This document shows, one piece after another, positions 43,039 through 52,712 of a stretch of DNA of 64,000 nt (positions are counted from its first letter, which is position 1; each line of letters begins with the position of its first letter). The DNA lies in assembly GCA_024195265.1 (NCBI GenBank), contig JAJLRJ010000011.1:5010866-5074865 (forward strand), in the 5' to 3' direction. The translations under genes and the position numbers were made by a program. The notes under the pieces were generated by a model. It saw only the letters and a program-made list of their open reading frames with translations, searched no databases and was not told where the DNA came from. This DNA comes from Dendrophyllia cribrosa. Its lineage: Eukaryota; Cnidaria; Anthozoa; Scleractinia; Dendrophylliidae.

Positions 43039-46000
43039 GTAAGTGAAATGTCCATCCTGATATTTCTTCACCATCCCTTTAAAGCATCTTGTATCATTTT
43101 ATTTGAAAATTATGCCATATGCGCTTTATATCTCTTTCTTTAAACTCGAATTGTATTGGTTAAGTTAAAATTCTGGGGTAATTGCACTTAAATCTCAAAT
43201 GTATCGTAATACAATGATTTCAACCACCCGTTTCATAAAATGTCATTTGCTTGCTCAAGCCTGAACATAAAATAGTGTAAGGAAGCCAGCCCTGTCATAA
43301 GCGATTCCTCGAAATACAAGTTGCATATATTTGAAAAATTATCAAACAATTGAAACGGACGACATATGCAATATTCTCCACTTAGGAAACGTAAAGTAAT
43401 GGCCGCTCTCCACTTTTTAACTGTTTAATTTGGATTCGCTAAATTTGGATTATCAATCTTTAAATTTAAACTCTAATTTCTTATTTGAAAGACGTCTCAG
43501 CCCTCGGCAACTTTTTGTTATTTACAAGATGTCCTGATCAAATAAATTTCTGTCAAAATGTTAGAAAATACTCAATTTAATACAACCATATTCAAGAGAA
43601 GTTCCAAAAACATGGAGCTGTTATATTCCATTCATTTATAGGCCTTCATCACGCCCCGCCATTTTGTATAAAAACAAAAGATTTACGCCGCTAAGCCTCG
43701 CAGTGAAAAAGTTGAAAGCGAGGTTAGGCGGGAAAAAACAACTGAAGCATTTTATTCTCCGGGGAGTCAACATGGTTGTCGCGTGATAAAGACCTACTGG
43801 CTTTGAGCATTCAGCCGTAAATGATACACTGTCTGTTGTCTATTTACACAGCCGCTACTAATTTAACGATCGTTTGCGGTTACTAGAACATGTCTAATTT
43901 GCGTCAACGAGAAAACCATGTAGAAAACATTCATCCGATTCTTGCAATCAAGCTTGAATCGCGGTGTAGCGATCTTGAAGCGAAGTGTCCGTGCAACGAA
44001 GCTGGTGTGCGAACGATAAAAAGGAAAACTGATATTTGGGGGACTAGTTTATAACCCATAATAATCGAATTACTACTCGGTTCAGCCCCTTAAGGACAGA
44101 ACAGATCTTTTGGACCTACAATACACACACCCCAGTTTCATCTTTAAGAGTTATCGTGCAACAGCCACCTTAAACCTTGAAAATGTTGTGTTATGGTATG
44201 ACAGACAAACTGCATTTAACAGTACAGTAGATTTTCAACAACTGAAATCTCTCTTCCTAACGGGAAACAAAAGCAATTATCCCTACATTACTCTAACAGA
44301 GAGGCTTTTTATTGAGTATCGAAAGTAATTTTGTGGTTGCTTTGGTTTTATATTGCCACAGTGTACGCTTTAAAAGTAAAACCAAAATCAATCGCGTTTT
44401 CCCGCGCTTTTTTTGGCGCCAGCTACCTGTATTTTGCCACGAGTTCTGATTGGTTCATTGGATCGTTTGTGTCTGTTGTGATTGGTCAGAGTGATTACTT
44501 TGGTTTTGGTCCTACGACACTCAATTGAAAACTGCTCTATATAACTAGCATGTAGTGACCCAGATGAATTACCCAGAAAAGTCAGCTTTTTAAGGAATAA
44601 CGTTTGTGTTTTACCTAGTGGCTTGAACTATTTATTTATTTTCCAATTCAGCAGCCTCTCGAATTGACCGAATTCATCGGTAGATTCTAACATTGTTCTT
44701 TATTTGAAATTTTCAGTAGTCTTAGGGCATACCATTCTCGAAGAGTACAACTGCGGGCAAGAAGACATTGAATACAACGTAACTTTAAGAGGCGGGCAAT
44801 ATGCTGGGATATTCAGAGATCAGGGTCCTGTGAAAAATATGCAGGAGTGCATGCATATGTGCTGCAATTCCAAGAAATGCGATGTTGCCATGATGCACGG
44901 GCCGAAGTGCTTCGGCGTGCAATGTTTAAATGATTCTACCTGCGAGACAATTCCAGCTGATGATGAAGACATTGATATGCAGATTGCACATATGACGACT
45001 AAAGGAACGGGGCAGTTAAGTGAGTATCTTTTTAATACAGTGTCTACCAGATAAGTTATATAAAATGAATGTCCAGGGGCTTTTTGCTCTGAACACTACC
45101 AAAAAGATAAAGTCGAACCTACTTAATACGGATTCCATAGGGACGGAGATGAGTTTCAGTCGCATTATAGAGGTATCTGTAGAGTTAATACTGTATGTAA
45201 CAAACGATGGCCCTTAGGCACGATAGGTCTCTTCAATACAGTACCACGGTTAGCTTATAGACCATCCTGACATGATTAGCGCTCAAAACTAAAAAGCATA
45301 CGTGGATAGCTGTTTCGCCCTTATCGGGGTTCGTTCGCGAGTCATAGCTGAAACATAATGAGACCCAGTGACACTTCTGAGCCAAGAGAACTGTTCGTAA
45401 TAAAGACGATTATGTATTATGGAGGTGTCCTTAACAAGAGGTTCGACATGAGATTAGGCGCCGTCACTCACTGTTTTTCCATCATTTAGAGCATCAGAGC
45501 AAAACATTTAGTAGCATTTTCCCCAACATACTATTTTGTTCGCCATCTTGTGCGTGAAAGTTTTTTAAACCTTTGTGTTAACTCTCGTCCTTATTCATAT
45601 CATATAACCATAATAGCTGAACAGTCACTTTTTTTAAACTGCTAGCAGTCCCTCTCTGGATAGTCGAGCGGGCGATCAAATATATGATCGCGATCGGCGA
45701 TCCACCGAGCGAGCGAAAGTAATGTGAGCCGAGGGGGCGTTTGGGAAGAGGCGCCTCTCCGCCAGTTTCCTCTCGGCTCGTTTTCTCGCTCCAGTCTCGG
45801 CCGAGCTTGTTTTCCTGATTATTTCGCCCGCTCGATTGACCGAAAAGGGACATCTACGGTCTACCCTTTTTGCAATGTAATTCCCTCCCCCTTTTTCCCT
45901 CTCGCGTACCAGTCTTACGCGACCAAGAGGATGTTAAGAAGCTGAGAGTTCCTAGAGGTTAACCGCGGTCAAAGTATTTAAAAGTTAAGGTTGTCATTTT

Positions 46001-49000
46001 CACTGTTTAAAGTTTAATATATTGCCAATACACTGTCACTTTACCAAACGTTTTGAAAGTTTACCAAAAAAGTTCTAAGCGTTTAAAAGCTGTGAACTGC
46101 AGAATTGTCGGCGCCAATTTGCCAACATAATTTTTATCAGGCGCGAAGAGTTCTGGTCAGTTTTCAGTTTTCAAGCTCATCATTTTGAGAAAAATTAAAA
46201 GATAGTAACATCAACTAATTTTTGTTATACATCCTTGCCCATTTTTCCATTTAATATTAAATAAAATCCCACTAAATAAAACGAAAAACGCCTCGAACGT
46301 TTGACCGCGGTGGATCCTAGAGCCGCATTATAACTTCTATAACTAATTCCTTGCAGCCAAAGCTCCGGTACACGACAATCTTGATAGCTACGATCCTGAA
46401 GCAAAATGCCCGCACAACGAGATCATGTACAATGTAAAGCTGATGGGCGGATTGAAAGCGGGAAAGTTCACTGATATTGGCAAAGTCAAGAGTATAAAAA
46501 CCTGCATCAGGTAGACAATTGATGTATTTAGTAGAGGTATAAGGAAAATAACGAACGTATTTACAGTCGAAAAGAGATTCAAGTGAAATAAAGGCTGAAA
46601 AAGCAAATACTATTTTAGGCTGACTATCAGGGCTGGTTTGTTATATACTAATTAAAAACAATTATTCATCGTAGTGCCGGTGAAAAGTGGTGAACATTTA
46701 CCTCGCCGCTACGCGTTTCGGCAAATATTCACCACTTTTTATTCACCTTCACTTCGGTGAATAATTGTTAACTGTAAGATACACTACTGAGCCAAAACAT
46801 TAAAAAAATATCTTCATCTCTTCTGAAGTTTCTTTTAGTTCCAAAAGCCTATAAATAGTTGTTCGACTTTACCAACTCCTTGTTGTTGGCAGAATTATTT
46901 CATTTTGCAGCATGTTGGATAGAGAGGACTCGTTGTAAAGTGAAAAGCCACAACATTGATTTTAAAATTCACTTGCAAGTCAAATCATTCTATAATATCC
47001 TCAAAACCAAGTTGTAGACATTTTTACCAATAAGGCCGCCATATTGATTTTGCCACCTGGACATCCCATAATGGTCATTGAAATTAATATATTATTTTAT
47101 TAACAATTAATTTCAAAGGTCATTATGGGATGCCAAGGGGGAAAATTCAATATGGCTGCCGTATCGCTAAAATTCTTTTCCTCCTGAATATCATAACTCA
47201 GTTTTTCTTTACTTCAACTTTAAGATACTGTTGTGAATCCAAAGTGCAGCCATGTGACCTGGCCTTCATGATATCTGATCGCTGCTACCTGGTGAAATGC
47301 TACGAAGAGGAGAGATGTCAGGCGCTCCCCGCTCGGAACGCGGACCATGCTTTTAAACAGAAAATGGCTTTTGTGTCGCCGTGGCTTTACGAAAAGGGCA
47401 AGAAAGTCGGTAAGTTGAACGCTAGTCACTTTCGCATATGCATGATGGTAGTCGATTCGGTTTCGGGGATATAATGAGGACCAATGAGAAGTCGCACTAA
47501 CATTTTCAATGATTGTAGTCTGGCCTGTTCATTCATGAAAATTTTGTTTTATCATCTGAATTGATAAGGTAAATTGGCCACCTTTAATGAGATTCAAGAG
47601 CTGAGTTTCGAGCGCTGGCCAGTTCGTCCAAGTGATTCGTGTTTCGGGTCGGAGTGATTCGTAACGTGATTCGCTCTGACAAAGGACTAGCGCTCGAAAC
47701 GTCACTATAAAAGCGATGGCACCTCCTTCATTTCGCACCTTTTCGGTGTAAAATGCAAATTAAGGCGTCTTAATGTCCTGATGAGTGGTTGACTACAGCG
47801 TCCTATCAAAAAAAATTAATTCAAAAATCTCACTAAACTACGATATTGCCTAAGCAAAATAATAATAAAAAAACAGAAGTCTTAAATATTTTTCCAAATG
47901 TTGTCAGTAATCAGCCTAGTAATGACGCATGCTACTTGTTTGTCATGCATCAGTAGTTGAACTGAAGGTGAGAATGGCCTGACCACGCCGCTTTTACACT
48001 GGAACTTCCAGTTTAACCAGTTAATTCATTGTTCCCATTGCTTAACAGCAACTTTATCTCCGTTCTTTTTTTAAAATCCAGTGAAAATTCCCTCGGGCCA
48101 GTCTCCTCACCACTTGCAGTGTATTCAGAGTAAGATCTATACCAAGTCAAAGCTCCTGGATGGTGCAAACGCAGGACGCTTTACAAATGTAGGACGAGTA
48201 GAGAACGCCCATATATGCTCCCGCCTTTGCTGTGAGGATCCCACCTGTGACTTGGCCTATATGTTCAGCCGCTCGTGTTTCCTTTTAAGGTGTAGCAGTG
48301 AGAGGAGTTGTCGGACTATACCGGATGAGGAAGCAGTGCGTACGAACAGTTCTTTTGATAGATCGATCCAGTACATCATAAAACGAAAGTACGGTATCAG
48401 GCTAAGAGATGGTAAGGGTAATATTTACTAATAACGAGTTACTTTCTTACCTATATATATTCCTTGTATATTCCTTGTATATATTGTGAATATTCATTGT
48501 ATCGTGATATTCCTATATAGAGAGCGTTTTCCGTCACATGACCGGCGGCCATATCGGAATGCTAAAACAAAGGGAAATGTTTGAATAAGAATAGAGTTTT
48601 AGCCCATAGACTCTATTCATAAATGGCGGCCGATTTGTTTATTCTTTTATATTCATGCTAATCAGCCCAACTAGCCTCATTTTAGAGCAAAAATTCTTTT
48701 TAATTTTGCACATGCTAACGAGGCTAGTTGGGCTGATTAGCATGAATATAAAAGAATAATAAACCGGCCGCCATTTATGAATAGGGTCTATAGGATTCGT
48801 TTAGAACACAAATATGGCAGTCATTTCATTGTTTTGGGACACCAATATGGCCGCCGTCACGTCACGTGCAAACACTTTAAAGCATATACAGTAGAATTCT
48901 GATTTTTCGAACGTCCTAGGGAAACGAAAATTGGTTCGAGATATCGGGAGTTTAAAAAATTGAAGGTGGAATCCACTGAAATCAAATCCAAGGGAAGCGA

Positions 49001-52000
49001 GTTTTGGTTCGAAAAATCGAGGGTTCTAATGTACCGTAAAATTCCCAAAAATTAGCTCATAAAAAAGCCCTCACGAATATATGCCCTAGCCCATGGGCTT
49101 ATATTAAATACAAATGGTTACTAATTCAGCAAACTGTGAACTCCCAGAGTCAATTATGGAGACATGTAGTGTATTTCTAACTTTTAAGTCTGTGGACGAA
49201 ACCCTATGGTGTGACCATTCAAATGAAACCTCTTCAGCAGTACTTTTGCATGGTACCATTTGTTCTAACTTTTGAGTCTGTTGATGAAATCCTATGGTGT
49301 GACCATTCAAATAAAACCTCTTCAGCAGTACTTTCGCATGGCAACAATTGTTTTTCGATATTTTACACAAAGAAATTTGGGATTTTTCTTGAATGTTGAT
49401 GTTTGGCACTCTTGGGAGTTGCAGTGAGACTGATTTGTTGCTATGCTCAGAGAGTTTAAAGCCGAACCCTTTTTGAATAATACGCTTCCCCTCCAATAAC
49501 ACGCTCCCCCGAAAATAATCCATCCAAAAAACAAGCCCATACACCACTTTCATAATGGCGGCCGAATTATTTATTCTTTTATATGTATGTTAATTAGCCT
49601 CATCGGCCTCGTTTTAGAGTAAAAATTCTTTTGAATTTTGCACACGCCAACGAGGCCGGTGAGGCTAATTAACATACATATAAAAGAATAAATAATTCGG
49701 CCGCCATTATGAAAGTGGTGTATAAAATAATCATTTTATTCAATTCTGGACACTTGTTTCTTACGTTCTTGACAGTAAATACATTTACAAAACTTCCATT
49801 CTTCTGATTTGATTTTAAGATGGCACTCCTGTAATACGAACAGACAACAACAAAGAGGAAATCTGCCGATTAGACGGGGAAATAAGAAACAAAACAGTCC
49901 TCAAGGCCGGCATGCTGTCTGGTCAGCTGACTCACCACAAGGGCGTCAATGACATTACGTCATGCATCGAACGCTGCTGCGCTCACAAGAAATGTCACGT
50001 GGCCATGATGATGGCGGGAAAATGTTACTCGGTGTTTTGCACAGATGCGCAGTACTGTGAATCTAAGCCAGCGCCTGTTGAGACGCATCATACGCATCCC
50101 ACAGTAGCGTATGTTAAAAGAGGAGACATTAGCTTTGGTATTGTATCTTTTCCTTTGGATTTGAAGGGATACTGTGGAGTCGAAGTAACAAAATTTTTCA
50201 TCCATTATTTCTTTGTTATATCTCCAAATGCCACCAAATGTACAACTTAATTGGATAAAAATAATCGCGTTCGAAGAACGCAATCCTAATTTCGTGTTGG
50301 TTTCCCTGTGCCTTACATGCAGTAAAATTTGAGATTTTTTGGTGTCCGGTCTTCCAAATGGCCGCCCCTATTTCTTTTTTCAGGGGGTTTATTTCCGCCG
50401 GAAGTTCCTTCGAACGCGTCTTCATAATCTTTGATTACCGCTAGTGTATAGAGCAAAACAAAAGCAGTAGTCTGGCGATAACATGCAGGATTGCAAGGAT
50501 TGAAGTGGATTACAGTTGATCAAATTTGATTTCGCGACAGGCGGTCAAGAAATCAAAATTGTGGAATTTTTAAACCTTATTTCGTCTCTTTAGTTAATAT
50601 TTCTTTGTTTTCATCACTTTTGGCATTTTTCTCTTCCCATTTCAAGATAATAAAACAAGCTTAAACCAAGCTCATGGCCAAAATTATAGAAACATGATAT
50701 ATCAAAACAGGGACCCCGCCCCTTTAACAATGTCACGTGTTTCTGGAGTTACTTTGAAAAGCCAAAAAAACGTACCCAAATAATTGTCATTTGATAACTA
50801 ACTGAGAAAAAGAATTCGCACTCTTTTTAACTACTTTGCAATTGTTTCAATTTGTTTAATTTGTCTAATAAGACAGGAAAATAATTCGTAGGGACGGCTT
50901 TCAAGTTCAAATATATCAAGAAAAATTATCCCTTGTGTGTTCACGTTCTCCAAAAAACCTATAATTTTTAAAACCTATAATTGTTGTTTTCAAAGAAACT
51001 GAAATGAAAAACGCCCGTACAGAGGCACGCACGCACTGTACGCACGCACTGTACGCACGCACGCACGCACTGTACGCACGCACTGTACGCACGCACGCAC
51101 GCACTGTACGCACGCACGCACTGTACGCACGTACAGAGGCATTGTCTTCGCTCCATTAACCCTATTATTTTGTGCCATTCTTGCTGCCGTTGCCTTCGTG
51201 GTTGCTAATTGCTGAAGCTTGGCTTTCAACAGCGACATAAGTATAAACATAAGTAGAAGCATAACAATGCTTATTTCCAATGAAAACGGGCCTGGCAAAA
51301 GCATAAGCGCATGAATACGCGTAAGGATCAGTCTTGTGTTTATGTCCATGTTCGTTTTCACTTGACGCAAATTCATATTGCTGGTTTGCACGTGACGTCA
51401 CCGCGGTCATGTTGGTGGTCAAGAACAAAAGCGTTTCTCCCCGCTGGGAACTAAACTCCATTTTCATGCAAATTCTGCGACAAAAATTGCATTGTATTGA
51501 CCACCAACATGGCCGCCTTGTCACGTGGTTGCAAACCAAGAATATTTCCGCTCATGTTTATGATTTTGCTAATGTCGCTTGTGGAAACCAGACTTTAAGC
51601 TTCCCAAAACCATTCTATAAGATTTTACTGAAATATATAGTTCGGTCCTCCTTATTGCAAAACGCATTAAAAAAAATTTACCCTGGCTGACTCTTCTATT
51701 TCACAGCTCCACAACCCAAGCCACAGGGCATAATGCCATTTATTGAAAGATTCCATCCCAACCTTGAGCAGGACGTGGAAGAGGAGTATGTAGAGGCTGA
51801 AGATAAAGAGGCTGTTGAAAGTGGTAGCGGAGAAGCGAATAATGAAAACCAAGATATAAAGAACGATACAAGGAAATATTCAAACGAAGAAGCGGAAGGT
51901 AAGTTCAAGTTTATGCAAAACACTATGTCAGGCATACATATACATATACATACATAGACTTTATTTAAATTCGGATTTACAGAGTAGCATAGATATGCTA

Positions 52001-52712
52001 ATATCTCCGAAAGCTAACTCATTAAAATACACTTATAAATAACTAACTATAAGATCCTTAATTAACTAGTTAAAAACAAACAAAACAAGGTTAGCAAAAA
52101 TTACAACAGGTGTTAATAAAAGACAAAGTCCTAGGTAAAACTTTTAAATCTCCAAAAACAGAAGTTGATCTAATGTTTTCTGGTAAGTCATTCCAAGTTC
52201 TAGGAACAAAGTAACCCATATGATATCGTTGAGACCCCTTGATTTAATTTTTTTTTCTTAAGGTGGTTGACACGAAAACCTTCTAAGCCCTTCACTTTGG
52301 CTCGTCTGGTTCGTGTGAATTCTCCGAACTCTCTCTCTCGTATTTGCATCGGGCTCTGTAGGAATTGATATCATTTCCTACATCTTAAAATTTTCTTATC
52401 AATTTAGCTCATTTCTGATCAACGATTTTGAAATTTGATATGAATGATTTTGTAGGTAGTAGTGATGACGTAAACGATAAAAGTGGAAGCAGCGATAACT
52501 CAAATGAAGCTGCCGAAAGTGGGTCTGGGGAGAGTGGAAGTGATAGCATTGAAGGTGAGCAGTCTGGGGACGAGTCAAGTGGAGAAAGCGGAGAAGAAAG
52601 CAGCAGTGAAAGCGACGATGAAGAAGATAGCGGAGAAAGTGGGAGCGGAGAAAGTGGTGAAGCCGAAGAAGGCGAAATAGAGAATCGTGAAGATGAACAA
52701 AAAGAAGCGTAA
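42951..52712 (+). CDS. Gene B: secreted four-MANSC protein with acidic Ser-Gly/Glu tail
   Basis: Exons, joined: 42951-43038, 44717-45019, 46357-46510, 47225-47409, 48082-48411, 49820-50137, 51707-51898, 52456-52712. The total is 1,827 nt (608 residues plus TAA). All junctions are phase 1 except the one inside the second MANSC domain (phase 2). Order: signal peptide, four MANSC domains, then about 148 very acidic residues with several SGxG sites next to Glu/Asp. Such sites fit glycosaminoglycan attachment, so a small secreted proteoglycan is a reasonable reading. The acidic tail also resembles acidic matrix proteins of calcifying animals in composition only. No membrane span or GPI signal is seen. 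It is a paralogue of genes A and C, lying 2.9 kb after A. Confidence 0.85.
44301..44538. mobile_element. Repeat family 2, copy 3
   Basis: Shares GTTTTCCCGCGCTTTTT, CTGATTGGTTCATTGGATC and the end TCAATTGAAAACTGCTCT with the copies at 37851 and 40841. It lies in the first intron of gene B. Confidence 0.65.
44717..45019 (+). CDS. Gene B exon 2: MANSC domain 1
   Basis: 101 codons, phase 1 at both ends; acceptor attttcag, donor GTGAGT at 45020. First Cys at 44752; LRGGQYAGIFRDQGPV, CCNSKKCDVAMM, CFGVQC. It closely resembles the first MANSC exon of gene C (CDVAFL, CYGVEC; both end in IAH strands). Confidence 0.9.
45655..45841. mobile_element. Foldback element (GTCGAGCGGGCGA ends)
   Basis: GTCGAGCGGGCGATC and the inverse CGCCCGCTCGATTGAC bracket about 185 bp of unusually GC-rich sequence. 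A further internal match (GAGCCGAG/CTCGGCTC) adds stem. Intron 2 of gene B. Confidence 0.5.
46357..46510 (+). CDS. Gene B exon 3: N-terminal half of MANSC domain 2
   Basis: Acceptor ttccttgcag, phase 1. It encodes a linker, the first Cys (46407), MGGLKAGKFTDIGKV and the Cys before the CC pair (KTCIR). It ends in phase 2 with donor GTAGAC at 46511. The rest of the domain is in the next exon, a split seen in no other MANSC domain here. Confidence 0.82.
46657..46770. repeat. Inverted repeat (AACAATTATTCA ... TGAATAATTGTT)
   Basis: Nested inverted segments: ACAATTATTCATCG/GGTGAATAATTGT at the ends and GTGAAAAGTGGTGAA/TTCACCACTTTTTATTCAC inside. About 114 bp, in the intron that splits the MANSC domain of gene B. 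Confidence 0.6.
47034..47160. mobile_element. Foldback element (GGCCGCCATATTGATTTTGC)
   Basis: GGCCGCCATATTGATTTTGC pairs with the inverse of the end (AAAATTCAATATGGCTGCC), and CATCCCATAATG pairs with CATTATGGGATG. Arms are about 55 bp with a short AT-rich loop. It ends 64 bases before exon 4 of gene B. Confidence 0.65.
47225..47409 (+). CDS. Gene B exon 4: C-terminal half of MANSC domain 2
   Basis: Starts in phase 2 (acceptor actttaag), ends in phase 1 (donor GTAAGT at 47410). It encodes YCCESKVQPCDLAFM, CYLVKC and CQALPAR. Joined to exon 3 it restores a complete eight-cysteine domain, so it is not a broken gene. Confidence 0.82.
48082..48411 (+). CDS. Gene B exon 5: MANSC domain 3
   Basis: 110 codons, phase 1 at both ends; acceptor aaaatccag, donor GTAAGG at 48412. 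First Cys at 48120; LLDGANAGRFTNVGRV, CCEDPTCDLAYM, CFLLRC. The last strand has an insertion (EEAVRTNSSFDRS) with an N-glycosylation sequon. Confidence 0.9.
48605..48791. mobile_element. GGCGGCCG palindromic foldback element, copy 1
   Basis: Arms of about 80 bp (CATAGACTCTATTCATAAATGG... and its inverse) enclose a short centre near TTAGAGCAAAAATTC. Ends carry GGCGGCCG/CGGCCGCC. This long palindrome would form a hairpin if transcribed as part of the gene B intron. Confidence 0.8.
48887..49033. mobile_element. pogo-like MITE (ACAGTAGAATTCTGATTTTTCG)
   Basis: Starts TACAGTAGAATTCTGATTTT and ends GAAAAATCGAGGGTTCTAATGTA, with TA at both ends. The interior GTTCGAGATATCGGGAG is non-coding. About 147 bp in a gene B intron. 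Confidence 0.65.
49185..49345 (+). repeat. Dispersed tandem repeat, shortened unit
   Basis: GTGTGACCATTCAAATGAAAC and CTTTTGAGTCTGTTGATGAA recur with a shorter spacing (~78 bp), because the middle of the ~105-bp unit is deleted. The plus strand reads MTIQMKPLQQYF. Same family as 34830, in opposite orientation. Confidence 0.7.
49539..49723. mobile_element. GGCGGCCG palindromic foldback element, copy 2
   Basis: Nearly perfect arms of about 85 bp, beginning ATACACCACTTTCATAATGG and ending with its inverse. The interior matches copy 1 (AGCCTCAT-GGCCTCGTTTTAG). Its outermost bases differ from copy 1 yet still pair with each other, so the arms probably stay matched by gene conversion. Confidence 0.8.
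49820..50137 (+). CDS. Gene B exon 6: MANSC domain 4
   Basis: 106 codons, phase 1 at both ends; acceptor gattttaag, donor GTATTG at 50138. First Cys at 49864; VLKAGMLSGQLTHHKGV in place of GGxxAGxF, then CCAHKKCHVAMM and CYSVFC. The Gly-rich segment is diverged, but all eight cysteines remain. Confidence 0.87.
51020..51140. repeat. (GCAC)n/GTAC minisatellite
   Basis: Alternating ACGCACGCACTGTACGCACG units over about 120 bp. Minus-strand open frames here are low-complexity artefacts. Confidence 0.8.
51383..51537. mobile_element. MITE with ~40-bp TIR (GGTTTGCACGTGAC ...)
   Basis: The left end GGTTTGCACGTGACGTCACC pairs, with one small gap, with the inverse of the right end. CATGTTGGTGGTCAA/TTGACCACCAACATG is perfect. 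155 bp; intron 6 of gene B. Confidence 0.68.
51707..51898 (+). CDS. Gene B exon 7: acidic linker with SGSG site
   Basis: 64 codons, phase 1 at both ends; acceptor atttcacag, donor GTAAGT at 51899. Pro/Gln start, then Glu-rich (EQDVEEEYVEAEDKEAVE) followed by SGSGEANNEN. The acidic run just before SGSG matches the known context for glycosaminoglycan attachment. Confidence 0.83.
51937..52250 (-). mobile_element. LINE 3' fragment with reverse-transcriptase C-terminal relic
   Basis: The minus-strand frame 52219-52091 reads MGYFVPRTWNDLPENIRSTS and then FGDLK before a stop. This resembles the W-N-x-LP-x-x-[IL] end common to LINE reverse transcriptases. The element ends in a (TATG)n-type tail at 51937-51956. 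It is 5'-truncated and sits in the last intron of gene B. Confidence 0.72.
52456..52712 (+). CDS. Gene B exon 8: acidic Ser/Gly/Glu tail and stop
   Basis: Acceptor tgattttgtag, phase 1. It encodes 85 residues, nearly all Ser, Gly, Glu and Asp, with repeated ESGSGES-like units, and ends in a TAA at 52710. SGSG occurs at least twice among acidic clusters. The tail is probably unfolded and highly negative, able to bind cations or carry sugar chains. Confidence 0.85.

Noticed and set aside
46357..47409. Frameshift or pseudogene in gene B domain 2
   Set aside because: A phase-2 intron explains the break and the spliced domain has all eight cysteines.
50916..51391. Minus-strand Cys/Val/Arg-rich open frames
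   Set aside because: Produced by the GCAC/GTAC minisatellite; low complexity.
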